DNA of 64,000 bases, taken from NCBI GenBank assembly GCA_965220855.1, contig CBDCQY010000001.1:1860001-1924000 (forward strand), given 5' to 3'. The notes under the pieces were generated by a model, which did not search any database, was not told the origin of the DNA, and saw nothing but the letters and a program-made list of their open reading frames with translations. The DNA comes from Bin95 sp965220855. GTDB lineage: Bacteria; Pseudomonadota; Alphaproteobacteria; Bin95. Below are positions 15,048-22,729 of this stretch, one piece after another. Within the stretch, counting starts at the first letter, position 1. Every line of letters begins with the position of its first letter. The position numbers and the translations under genes are program-made.

Positions 15048-16625
15048 TCAGCCGCCTTCCCACCCGCCGTCCCCTTGCTTGCGCGAGGCGCGGGCCATGA
15101 TGAAGGCGGGCAGCAGTGCGGCGAAGGCCAGCGCCGCCACCGCCAGGAAGACATCCTGAAAGGCCTGGGCGCGCGCCTGCGCCAGCATCATCTCCGAGAG
15201 ATAGCCGAAGGCTGCGAGCCGCACCTCCTCCGGCGTCAGCCCGCCGGTCGCGGTCAGCCGGCCGACATGGTGGATGAGGGTGGCGCTGGCGGCGTTGCCG
15301 GCGGTCTGCGTGGCGTTGAAGGCTTCCGCGAACACGCCGGTGCGCAGCTCCAGCAGCACCACCATGAGGTTGACGCCGCAGGCCCCGCCCAGCATCCGGG
15401 TGAAGTTCACCAGCCCCGCCCCCTGCTCCACCTGCTCCGGGCGCAGCACCTTGAGCGAGCCGGTGTTGAGCGAGGGGATGACGAAGGAGAGGCCGAAGCG
15501 GTTGATCATGGTGAAGGCCGCGAAGGTCCAGAAGGGCGTATCGACATCCGCCGTGGACATCAGCAGGAAGCCCGCGCCGAACAGCGCGAGCCCCGCCATC
15601 ATCGGCCAGTGCGCCGGTGCCAGGTCGTTCACCCGCCCGGCGATCGGGAAGATCGCGCCCATCAGCAGCCCGGCCGGCACCATCAGCAGGCCGGCGCGGG
15701 TGGCGGTGTAGCCCTGCACGGTCTGCACGAACACCGCCACGGCGTAGATCGAGCCGAACATGCCGAAGCCGAAGATGAAGCCGACGATGAAGGCCGAGGC
15801 GAAGCGCTCGTTTCGGAACAGCGCGAGGTCCAGCAGCGGGGCGCGCGCCGTCAGCTGGCGGAAGACGAAGCCGGCGGCCAGGAGGCAGCCGCCCGCCAGT
15901 TCGAGCGCGATCCGGTCCGAGGTCCAGCCGATCCGCTGACCGCTGGCCAGCCCGTCCAGCAGCAGGGCGAGCGCGATGGAGAGCATCAGGAAGCCCGGCC
16001 AGTCGAAGGCGGTGCGGCGCGCGCCCGCCTCGCGCTCGGGAATGAAGATGAGGCCGAGCGGCAGCGCGGCCGCCACCGCCGGCAGCGGCAGCAGGAACAC
16101 ATGGCGCCAGTCCAGCCCGTCGATCACGAGCCCGCCGAGCGCCGGGCCGAAGGCCGGCGCCAGCACCACGCCCAGGCCGAACAGCCCCATGGCGAGGCCC
16201 CGCCGGTCTGGCGGGAAGATGCGGAACAGCAGCTGCATGGAGAGCGGTTGCAGCAGCCCGCCGCAGGCCCCCTGTACGACGCGCGAGAAGATGACGGCGT
16301 CCATGGAGGGCGCGAGCGCGCCCAGCAGCGCGGCGGCGCTGAAGGCCAGCAGCGTGGCCGTGAACACCGCCCGCGCGCCGAACTGGCGCACCAGCCAGGC
16401 GGTCAGCAGCATGCCGGCGGTCATGGCGGCGAAATAGCCGGTGGCGACCCATTGCGCGCGGTCCTGGCCGACGCCGAAGGCGCCCATGATATGCGGCACG
16501 GCCACGGTGATGCTGGTGGCGGACAGCACCATGGCGATCATGGCGACGAGCGCCGCGCCGCTGGCCCACCAGCGATAGGATGCGCCGAACCGCCGGGTCA
16601 GGACCTCAACGGTCTCGGACGTCAA
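15048..16625 (-). CDS. emrB: EmrB/QacA-family (DHA2) multidrug efflux permease
   Basis: The 525-residue major facilitator transporter has 14 predicted helices. DHA2 motifs include QWVATGYFAAMTAGMLLTAWL, the motif-C region GLGVVLAPAFGPALGGLVID and the FRIFPPDRRGLAMGLFG loop. It exports lipophilic compounds by proton antiport, probably with the adaptor encoded just upstream. It overlaps emrA by 20 bp. The order marR-emrA-emrB points to a regulated drug or metabolite pump. Confidence 0.92.
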   Translation of the reverse strand: MTSETVEVLTRRFGASYRWWASGAALVAMIAMVLSATSITVAVPHIMGAFGVGQDRAQWVATGYFAAMTAGMLLTAWLVRQFGARAVFTATLLAFSAAALLGALAPSMDAVIFSRVVQGACGGLLQPLSMQLLFRIFPPDRRGLAMGLFGLGVVLAPAFGPALGGLVIDGLDWRHVFLLPLPAVAAALPLGLIFIPEREAGARRTAFDWPGFLMLSIALALLLDGLASGQRIGWTSDRIALELAGGCLLAAGFVFRQLTARAPLLDLALFRNERFASAFIVGFIFGFGMFGSIYAVAVFVQTVQGYTATRAGLLMVPAGLLMGAIFPIAGRVNDLAPAHWPMMAGLALFGAGFLLMSTADVDTPFWTFAAFTMINRFGLSFVIPSLNTGSLKVLRPEQVEQGAGLVNFTRMLGGACGVNLMVVLLELRTGVFAEAFNATQTAGNAASATLIHHVGRLTATGGLTPEEVRLAAFGYLSEMMLAQARAQAFQDVFLAVAALAFAALLPAFIMARASRKQGDGGWEGG

Positions 16626-17742
16626 TGTTCACTTCCACCATCATGCCGGGCAGCAGCCGCTCGCCATTGTGCGGCAGGCTGATGCGCACCGGCACCCGCT
16701 GGGTGATCTTGGTGAAGTTGCCGCTGGGGTTGGGGGTCGGCAGCAGGGCGAACTTGGCCGTGGTGGCGTGGCCGATGCGCTCCACCCGGCCCTGGAAGGG
16801 CGTGTCGGGCCAGGCATCGACGGAGACCGCGACCGGCTGGCCGACGCGGAGCCGGCGCAGTTCCGTCTCCTTGATATTGGCCTCCACCCACAGCTCGCGC
16901 GGGTCGTGCAGCAGGATCATGCGCCGCCCGCTGTTCATGAATTCGCCCATCTCGACGAAGATGCGGTCGATCACCGCGACGGTCGGGCTGCGCAGCACGC
17001 GGTTATCGACCTCCACGCGCTGCTGCTCCAGCTCGGCCAGCAGCCGGGCGCTCCGGTGGTCCAGCATGGCGAGTTCGGTGTCGAGCACGTCGAGGCGCTG
17101 GCGGTCGGCCTCGGCCTCGGCCATCTGGCCCTCGGCGGTGCGGGTTTCGGCGTCGGCCTTGCGCAGCTCGCCTTCGAGGCGGCGCAGCCGGGCCTCGGCC
17201 TGGTCGAGCGCATGGCGGGAGACGACGCGGCGCTCATGCAGCGCGCGGGCGCGGCGGAGTTCGGAGCGCGCCAGGTCCAGGTCGGCCAGCAGTGCGCCGC
17301 GTTCGGCCTCGCTTGCGTGCACGTCGCTCTCGCGGGTGCGCATCCGGGTCGAGGTCTGGGCGTCCAGCATGCGGCGCTCGGCCTCCAGCCGGCGGCGCTC
17401 GGCTTCGAGGCCGGCGAGTTCGGCCTCCAGCGCGCGCATGCGCAGCGCCGGGATGCGGTCGTCGAGCCGGGCCAGCACCTGGCCGGCCTCCACCCGGTCG
17501 CCCTCGCGGACCGGAATGGCGGTGATCACGCCGTTCACCTTGCTGGAGAGCGTCATCATGGTGGCCTTGATGCGCGCATCGTATTCGTGGACGTGGGTGA
17601 AGCGGCTCCACACCTCGCGCCCGCCCCAGGCGAGCGCGGCCAGCGCGGCGAGCGCGATGGCGAGATAGCGCAGCCGGCGCATGGCGGCCCCGCGTCGGGA
17701 GGGCGGCGGCGCCTCGGGCGGGCTTGCGGGGCTGTCGGCCAT
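16606..17742 (-). CDS. emrA: EmrA/HlyD-family membrane fusion protein
   Basis: The 378-residue adaptor has one N-terminal membrane anchor (LAIALAALAALAWGG), a split biotinyl-lipoyl domain (KVNGVITAIPVREGDRVEAGQVLARLD and VLRSPTVAVIDRI) and a long Glu/Arg-rich coiled coil between them (about residues 90-215). It then has the EANIKETELRRLRVGQPVAVSVD barrel segment. It would link EmrB to an outer-membrane channel. It overlaps emrB by 20 bp and starts 4 bp after marR, so the three genes form one operon. Confidence 0.92.
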   Translation of the reverse strand: MADSPASPPEAPPPSRRGAAMRRLRYLAIALAALAALAWGGREVWSRFTHVHEYDARIKATMMTLSSKVNGVITAIPVREGDRVEAGQVLARLDDRIPALRMRALEAELAGLEAERRRLEAERRMLDAQTSTRMRTRESDVHASEAERGALLADLDLARSELRRARALHERRVVSRHALDQAEARLRRLEGELRKADAETRTAEGQMAEAEADRQRLDVLDTELAMLDHRSARLLAELEQQRVEVDNRVLRSPTVAVIDRIFVEMGEFMNSGRRMILLHDPRELWVEANIKETELRRLRVGQPVAVSVDAWPDTPFQGRVERIGHATTAKFALLPTPNPSGNFTKITQRVPVRISLPHNGERLLPGMMVEVNIDVRDR

Positions 17743-17746
17743 GGGC

Positions 17747-18202
17747 TTATGCGTCCTCTTGCAGGGTTTCCAGGCGGGCGCGGATTGCGCCGAAGACCCG
17801 GAGGCAGGTCTCCAGGTCGCCATCGTCGATGTCGCGGGTGAGTTCGCGGCGGAGGTCCCGGCCCACCCGGTCGATCTCGCGGAGCACGGGCAGGGCGGCG
17901 GGGGTGAGGCGCACGGTCTTGGCGCGCCGGTCGGTGGGCGAGCTCCGGCGCTCGATCAGCCCGTCGCGGGCGAGCGCGTCGAGTTGCGGCACGAGGGTGG
18001 AATCCTTGATGCCGACGCGGAGCGCCAGCTGCCCCTGGGTCAGGCCTTGCGGATAGGCGCTGAGGTGGATCAGCGCCGCCCAGCGCGCCTGCGAGAGGCC
18101 GAGCGGCTTGAGCCGCGCATCCAGCGCCTGGCGCCAGAGGCGCGAGAGCTCGGCCAGCCGCAGCCCGAACCGATGCCCGCCCTGCAACCCCCCGCTCTCC
18201 AT
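17747..18202 (-). CDS. MarR-family transcriptional regulator of the emrAB operon
   Basis: The 151-residue winged-helix regulator has LGLSQARWAALIHLSAYPQGLTQGQLALRVGIKDSTLVPQLDALARDGLIERR with the DRRAKTVRLT wing, diagnostic of MarR proteins. The ATG at MESGGLQ is preferred over a TTG ten codons earlier. It is first in the operon with emrA and emrB, and such regulators usually repress their own efflux genes until a ligand binds. Confidence 0.9.
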   Translation of the reverse strand: MESGGLQGGHRFGLRLAELSRLWRQALDARLKPLGLSQARWAALIHLSAYPQGLTQGQLALRVGIKDSTLVPQLDALARDGLIERRSSPTDRRAKTVRLTPAALPVLREIDRVGRDLRRELTRDIDDGDLETCLRVFGAIRARLETLQEDA

Positions 18203-18277
18203 TTCCCCAGCCCCCGCATAATTCGCCCCCAATCTATCGGGAAGCGAACGATTGGCAAGGGGGGCTGGCGACGGACC

Positions 18278-18469
18278 CTACAAGCCCTCGTCCCGCATCT
18301 CCCGCAGCAACCGGGCGGAGGGCTGCCGCATCCGGGGCATGGTCGCCCGAAAGCGGGCAAGCTCGCCCAGCGCAAGCGGCTTCCTCGCGCGACGGTCCGC
18401 GCCCGCCTCGACGTCGTCGGAAAGCGCGCCAAGGCGCGCCTCCCCCCGCTCCGGATCGTCCGTCGCCAT
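18278..18469 (-). CDS. Small hypothetical protein, possibly antitoxin-like
   Basis: A 63-codon frame with a moderate ribosome-binding site (AAGGGG) 6-7 nt before ATG. The product is strongly charged, with a C-terminal ARFRATMPRMRQPSARLLRE segment that resembles the toxin-binding tails of small antitoxins, but no DNA-binding fold is clear. It lies between marR and the reverse-transcriptase gene, on the same strand as the latter (84 bp downstream of its stop). It may be a chance frame in GC-rich DNA. Confidence 0.35.
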   Translation of the reverse strand: MATDDPERGEARLGALSDDVEAGADRRARKPLALGELARFRATMPRMRQPSARLLREMRDEGL

Positions 18470-18553
18470 GAGGGCCCCTTGCGGTCGTAAAGCCGGCCGC
18501 ACGATAGCCGCTCCGGCTATGGCGGGCGAGCGGCTCAAGACAAAGGTGCTCGA

Positions 18554-19555
18554 TCAATCCGCCTTCGAGGATAACCGGTTCATGATATATCGTTCGATCT
18601 GGTCGGCATATCCGATATGGCCCTCGATCCGCCTCCGGTGCTCAGGATGGATTGTTCCATGCTTTTGCAAATGTCTGTAAGCGCGAATTCGATTGCGATA
18701 CCCCTTCGTCAAACGCAACTCGTCGCCATGAACCAGCAACCCATGCACCTTGAGCCGCTGAGGAGATTGCGCGACAGATCGTTTGTCGGGAGAAAGTCGC
18801 CAGCATGTCGATGAGAACAGTTCTTCCAGATTATCCAATATACCTTCTGGCGCAGGTCCCGATCCCGACAATACTATATCGTCCGCATATCGTGTATAAC
18901 TCCAGTTCGATTTGTTTGCCATAGTAGCGATCTCATGATCCAAATGATGCAACGCAATATTTGACAGCACCGGACTTGTCGGCGCTCCCTGCGGCAACCG
19001 ACGTTTGTAGCAGCAAATCCTACATACTATGTCCAAACTCACATTACATGCATATCCCAACTTGGAAAGCGCGGCGTGGACCGTGCGCGCATCCGTCGAT
19101 GGAAAAAAATTCTGTATATCAACAGACACCACCCAGTCGCATCCAAGATGAACCGAAGCTGCCGAGATATGCGAGCGGCCCCGAACGAATCCATGCACGG
19201 AATCGTGCACACGAGGGCGCCACGCGATCTCGAACTGCGTCGCTAGCCATTTCTGAATAAATTTCAAACCAACTCTTGGTGCCTCAATTTGACGACTGGA
19301 GCGACCCTTAGGAATAGAAAATATTCGATAATGTCTATCAGTGTTATGTATAATAGAGCCAAGAAATCCTGGAGAATATCCGGTCATTATCGCCAGCGAT
19401 GTCATCGAGACCACAGGCGGCAGACCACACTCCTCCAGCCGTCGAATCTCTGCTCGATCATCCTCCGAGCAATGGTCTCCCAGCGCCAGCAGGAGCTGGT
19501 CGGCGGTGCCTGCTGTCAGAGCGAGGTCATCGAAGCAAGGTGGTGGAGGTCTCAC
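18554..19555 (-). CDS. Retron-like reverse transcriptase
   Basis: The 333-residue single-domain reverse transcriptase has RT blocks in order: YRIFSIPKGRSSRQIEAPR (block 1), LKFIQKWLATQF and HGFVRGRSHISAASVHLG (block 2/2a), VSVDIQNFFPST (block 3, first catalytic Asp), LPQGAPTSPVLSNIALHHLD (block 4), YTRYADDIVLSG (block 5, YADD) and LKVHGLLVHGDELRL (block 7, where retron RTs usually read VTGL). QGAPTSP separates it from group II intron RTs (QGG). No maturase or endonuclease domain follows. The start is GTG, overlapping the stop of a 7-codon upstream frame (AAGTGA) with no clear ribosome-binding site. Upstream on the same strand lie a structured region, an IS256-family insertion and the winged-helix and HEPN genes. 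A role in phage defence is inferred. Confidence 0.88.
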   Translation of the reverse strand: MRPPPPCFDDLALTAGTADQLLLALGDHCSEDDRAEIRRLEECGLPPVVSMTSLAIMTGYSPGFLGSIIHNTDRHYRIFSIPKGRSSRQIEAPRVGLKFIQKWLATQFEIAWRPRVHDSVHGFVRGRSHISAASVHLGCDWVVSVDIQNFFPSTDARTVHAALSKLGYACNVSLDIVCRICCYKRRLPQGAPTSPVLSNIALHHLDHEIATMANKSNWSYTRYADDIVLSGSGPAPEGILDNLEELFSSTCWRLSPDKRSVAQSPQRLKVHGLLVHGDELRLTKGYRNRIRAYRHLQKHGTIHPEHRRRIEGHIGYADQIERYIMNRLSSKAD

Positions 19556-19582
19556 TTAGCAAAGTCAGCTTTCATCGCGTAA

Positions 19583-19704
19583 GCCGGGCCAGGGGCCGGC
19601 GATTCGAAGGAGCGCCGGCCCCTGGCCCGGCGCCCTTCTGTCGTTAGTCTGGGCAAGCGGGCATGATACACACCCTCGCCGGAGACCTCCACCGGACAGA
19701 AGGG
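19583..19704 (-). ncRNA. Candidate structured RNA upstream of the reverse transcriptase
   Basis: Two strong structures sit 27 nt upstream of the RT start. A perfect 19-bp inverted repeat (19583-19601 with 19613-19631) encloses an 11-nt loop, and a separate perfect 10-bp repeat (19633-19642 with 19695-19704) encloses 52 nt that can form a further stem (around 19646-19676). Position and strand fit a retron msr-msd RNA, whose termini pair as a1/a2 and whose msd is a long hairpin. Against this, the 19-bp hairpin lies outside the 10-bp pair instead of inside it, and the conserved priming guanosine context is not evident. The 19-bp hairpin lacks a following T-run, so it is not a typical terminator. 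Confidence 0.35.
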
Positions 19705-19756
19705 TAGCGGAGGCGCGCGGCGGGAGCAAGCGCGTTGCGCCGCGCGGTGATGTATG

Positions 19757-19770
19757 GGGTTATGTGTCAG
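19757..19770. repeat. IS left terminal inverted repeat (core)
   Basis: Outer 14 bp of the left end, matching the right end in inverted orientation at 13 of 14 positions. The similarity extends imperfectly about 20 bp further inward. Confidence 0.75.
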
Positions 19771-19826
19771 GGCTGGGAGGGGGTACTCCCTGTGGTTCGA
19801 AAACAGCCACACGAAGGAGCACCCCC

Positions 19827-21020
19827 ATGCCACAGCGCGCTGCGACGATCGAGAGTTTACCGATGGCCTTCGAGGTCGTGAAGCAGATGCAGGCCGATGG
19901 TCTGGAGTGGGGCGAGGGCTACCGCCCGCTTGGCCGTCAGGCTCTGGCCGAGATCATCGAGGGCCGGATGTCCGAAGCGGTCGATGGCTGGCTCGGCAGT
20001 CTTGACGGGAGCGCGGTGCGCGACCGGCGCAACGGCAGCTATTCGCGCCATCTGCTGACCGAGCTTGGCGATATCGAGTTGCGCGTGCCGCGCACCCGAC
20101 GCTTCTGCCCGACCGGGGTGCTGCGCCGCTACGCCCGGCGCGCGCCCGAGATCGACCGCGCCATCCTGACCGGCTTCGCGCTGGGGCTGTCGACCCGCAA
20201 GGTCGGCGAGGTGCTGCTGGCCCAGCTCGGGCGCCCGGTCTCGCCCGCCACCGTCAGCCGGGTCGCCGGGACCCTGGACAGGGCGGTCGCCGCCTTCCAT
20301 CGCCGACCGCTCGCCAATGCCTGCAAGGCGCTGATGCTCGACGGCGTGGTGCTCGCCCGCAAGACCGGCGCCGGCGCGCTCAGAAGGCCGGTCCTAGTCG
20401 CCCTCGGCATCCGACCGGATGGCAAGAAGGAGATCATCGACTTCCGCCTCGCGGCCAGCGAGAGCGCCGCCGAGTGGGAACGCTTCCTGACCGACCTCTA
20501 TCGTCGCGGCCTCACCGGAGAGGGCATCGAGGTGATCTGCGCCGACGGCGGACAGGGCCTGATCGCCGCCCTGCCCACCGTCTATCCCGGCATCCCTCTA
20601 CAGCGCTGCTGGGCGCACAAGATCAGGAATGTCCTCAACAAGGTCCGCAAGGCCGACCAGGACGCCGTCAAGGCCGCCCTCCACCGCATCATGAACGCCA
20701 CAAGCCGCCCGAAGGCCCTCAGCGCCGCACGCCGCTTCGCAAACGCCTGGGAGCCAGCCTACCCCAAGGCCGTCGCCTGCCTGCGCAACGACCTCGACGA
20801 ACTCCTCACCTGCTTCCAATACAACACCCTCGCCGAGCGCAAGCAGGTCAGAACCACAAACGCCATCGAACGGCGCTTCAGAGAGGTCCGAAGACGAACA
20901 CGACCCATGGGAACCTTCCAGGACCGAACCTCCATGGACCGCATCCTCTTCGCCATCTTCACTCATGAAAACAAACAACAGGGAATCGCTACCCCCGTCC
21001 CACTGACACATAACACTTGA
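19827..21020 (+). CDS. IS256-family (mutator-type) transposase
   Basis: The 397-residue DDE transposase has catalytic-region motifs LMLDGVVLARKTG (first Asp), VICADGGQGLIAAL (second Asp) and RTTNAIERRFREVRRRTRPMG (Glu). C/H motif LQRCWAHKIRNVLNKV is diagnostic of IS256-type enzymes. The ATG follows GAAGGAG. The frame reads through the right terminal repeat, and its TGA lies just outside the element (21018-21020), so the last codons depend on the insertion site. It appears intact and potentially active. Confidence 0.93.
   Translation: MPQRAATIESLPMAFEVVKQMQADGLEWGEGYRPLGRQALAEIIEGRMSEAVDGWLGSLDGSAVRDRRNGSYSRHLLTELGDIELRVPRTRRFCPTGVLRRYARRAPEIDRAILTGFALGLSTRKVGEVLLAQLGRPVSPATVSRVAGTLDRAVAAFHRRPLANACKALMLDGVVLARKTGAGALRRPVLVALGIRPDGKKEIIDFRLAASESAAEWERFLTDLYRRGLTGEGIEVICADGGQGLIAALPTVYPGIPLQRCWAHKIRNVLNKVRKADQDAVKAALHRIMNATSRPKALSAARRFANAWEPAYPKAVACLRNDLDELLTCFQYNTLAERKQVRTTNAIERRFREVRRRTRPMGTFQDRTSMDRILFAIFTHENKQQGIATPVPLTHNT
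21003..21016. repeat. IS right terminal inverted repeat (core)
   Basis: Outer 14 bp of the right end, inverse complement of the left end with one mismatch. It lies inside the transposase reading frame. Confidence 0.75.
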
Positions 21021-21227
21021 CGTTACCGCGCCGCGCTGACCGCCATGTGGGCATATGACGCAGCCGGTGGACAGGTCGAACGGGATGCCACGGTGTCGGA
21101 GGGCACCGCCGTCCCCGTGCGGCTCCTCGCGCGGTGGCCGTCCCTGAAGGCAGCTTGCGGTGAGCTGGGTTTGCGCGCGCAAGTCGAGGCGTCACCCCTG
21201 TTCGATATCGCCCCAAGCGCAGTTGCT

Positions 21228-21953
21228 TTACCGAGAGGCCTTGAGCGCCCGCCTGACATCCAGGCTGTCCCTGTCTCTCGACGACCCCAATGCAGATAGC
21301 CCTCTGAGCGACAAAAAGTATCGACCATCCTGGCGCCGAACAATGAATCCACCCTTCCTCATCCAATCTAATTGGTGATTGAGCGTCGCCAGATCGTGGA
21401 TAACGAATGAACGGTCCTCCAAAGCATCCTTCAACTCACTCAAGCTTGCCGGAGCGATAGTCCGCAATACACGCAAAGTGGTAGTAGTCGTTGGAAGACG
21501 GTTGACGTCGTTCACAAACGTGATAGCATTTAACTTTAAATCATACAAGTTCACATAGCTCAAAATAGTTGTTTTGATATTAGTTTGCACATCATTCCCC
21601 GTCAGAGTATGCGCGCTGATCCAAACACTCCACCCTTTGCCAGGAGTATGTGCAGTGACGACATGATGAACGTAAGAGTCAAATTTCCTCTTCAGTAAAT
21701 CTAGTAAATTGCGATCATGCTTGCCTTCTTCTGTGTCAATCAATATAAACTCGACGTTATATCCCTTCTGATTAATTGCTTTCGAAATCTTCCGGAGTTT
21801 TGCTTCGGCAGGTTGCTGACGATTGTTCTCTATCTGCTTAACAGCTACAAATGCATAAAACCTAGATTGATCTTCGAAATCCTGGACGATAGGTGCCGTC
21901 AAATCAATGTTGAAGTCCTTTAACATCGTTTCCAACTCTTTAATATTAGGCAT
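21228..21953 (-). CDS. Hypothetical protein with C-terminal winged-helix-like region, partner of the HEPN protein
   Basis: The 241-residue AT-rich gene product belongs to no family I recognise. Residues about 1-150 look like an alpha/beta domain (SRFYAFVAVKQI; NVEFILIDTEEGKHDRNLLDLL; WSVWISAHTL). Residues about 170-225 (LRVLRTIAPASLSELKDALED, then LNHQLDWMRKGGFIVRRQDGRYFLS) have the helix-helix-wing pattern of a winged-helix DNA-binding domain. The start overlaps the end of the HEPN gene by 8 bp, so the pair is coupled. About 200 bp of unassigned GC-rich DNA separates its stop from the IS; beyond that lie the structured region and the RT on the same strand. It may be a regulator or nucleic-acid sensor of a toxin-like HEPN protein. 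Confidence 0.7.
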   Translation of the reverse strand: MPNIKELETMLKDFNIDLTAPIVQDFEDQSRFYAFVAVKQIENNRQQPAEAKLRKISKAINQKGYNVEFILIDTEEGKHDRNLLDLLKRKFDSYVHHVVTAHTPGKGWSVWISAHTLTGNDVQTNIKTTILSYVNLYDLKLNAITFVNDVNRLPTTTTTLRVLRTIAPASLSELKDALEDRSFVIHDLATLNHQLDWMRKGGFIVRRQDGRYFLSLRGLSALGSSRDRDSLDVRRALKASR

Positions 21954-22440
21954 CGATTTTCCTCCAAGCTACAAGAACGTTCCCAAGTAATACCTTTATA
22001 GAAGCTAGCCAATCCTGCGCTTCAGTTACACTTATACCATGCAATGAGAATGAAACATTGTCAATAAAATCAACTGGTGTATCTGGTTGATAATCCGCAA
22101 CTTCTCTCACGCTTTTAGCTCTTCTGATAATCTGGGCAATTTTATTTGCCGCGTCTATCGCCGTGTCAATTATCTCGATCAAATCCTTATCTGATAAATC
22201 TTGAGCACTGTATCGCCCGTTGGCAAAACGGTTCTGGATTGTTTTTTCAAATACTAAAGCGCAATCTGTATGATTGATGTTCTTCCATTTTTGATTCATC
22301 TGTGTCAACCCACATCGCAGCAACAGGAAACACGCATAGTAATATCTGTTATATGCCGAGCGCGCGAATTCATCGCGTTGATGGTCGGGTAATGAATCGG
22401 AGACAGCATGTTGCTGGAGGTGATAGCCGACATGTTGCAC
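21946..22440 (-). CDS. HEPN-domain protein
   Basis: The 164-residue protein is a four-helix HEPN-type protein by motif. FARSAYNRYYYACFLLLR matches the conserved helix (R/S-x-A-Y-x-R-x-Y-Y-A) of HEPN families, and SVREVADYQPDTPVDF matches the late R-x2-ADY segment that replaces R-x4-6-H in one HEPN subgroup. HEPN proteins are often RNases or toxins in defence and toxin-antitoxin loci. Whether this one is catalytic is uncertain because the canonical R-x4-6-H is not present. The start is GTG. It is AT-rich and overlaps the next gene by 8 bp. Orientation and proximity to the RT suggest one transcription unit before the IS insertion. Confidence 0.72.
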   Translation of the reverse strand: MQHVGYHLQQHAVSDSLPDHQRDEFARSAYNRYYYACFLLLRCGLTQMNQKWKNINHTDCALVFEKTIQNRFANGRYSAQDLSDKDLIEIIDTAIDAANKIAQIIRRAKSVREVADYQPDTPVDFIDNVSFSLHGISVTEAQDWLASIKVLLGNVLVAWRKIDA

Positions 22441-22729
22441 AGGGAAAGAACTCTCTCATTGGTCCTGCAGGGAAGCGCGACCGCCGGGGCGTGCGCGCAT
22501 GGTCTAGTGCCATTGTATTGCATCATGGGTTCCGTGTCACCGGACCGGCGGTGGTGGGCAAGGGGGGGCCGGTGCGGTCGCGGGCGGTTCTGGCGGCGAT
22601 GGAGATGACGGCCGTGGCCGGGAAGGCGATCGGCACAGCTTTCATGGGCAGTCTCTCGTCGGGCGCGAAGCAGCCCCTCGGACTCCAGCGTGTGGCGGAT
22701 GGTGCGCTTGCATTGCCGCTCGCCGCCCG
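22441..22729. other. Intergenic stretch with no recognised gene
   Basis: About 290 bp between the HEPN gene and tupA. Composition moves from AT-rich to GC-rich across it. Open frames exist on both strands, but none has a recognisable motif or plausible start. It would have to hold the promoter for the HEPN operon, though no clear -35/-10 pair stands out. Confidence 0.5.

Larger units (their letters stand above)
19757..21016 (+). mobile_element. IS256-family insertion sequence
   Basis: An element of about 1.26 kb with imperfect terminal inverted repeats. The left end starts near 19757 and the right end finishes near 21016; the outer core TTATGTGTCAG is shared, followed by GGGAGGGGGTA on the left and GGGACGGGGGTA on the right. 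It contains one transposase gene. The 8-9 bp directly outside each end differ, so no target-site duplication is seen. It is inserted between the winged-helix gene and the RT locus, in the opposite orientation to both. Confidence 0.85.

Noticed and set aside
19583..19631. 19-bp hairpin as a simple rho-independent terminator
   Set aside because: No T-run follows on either strand, and no gene ends directly before it on the minus strand.
21017..21227. Possible gene fragment between the IS and the winged-helix gene
   Set aside because: GC-rich open frames exist on both strands, but none matches a family; it may be remnant DNA from the insertion event.
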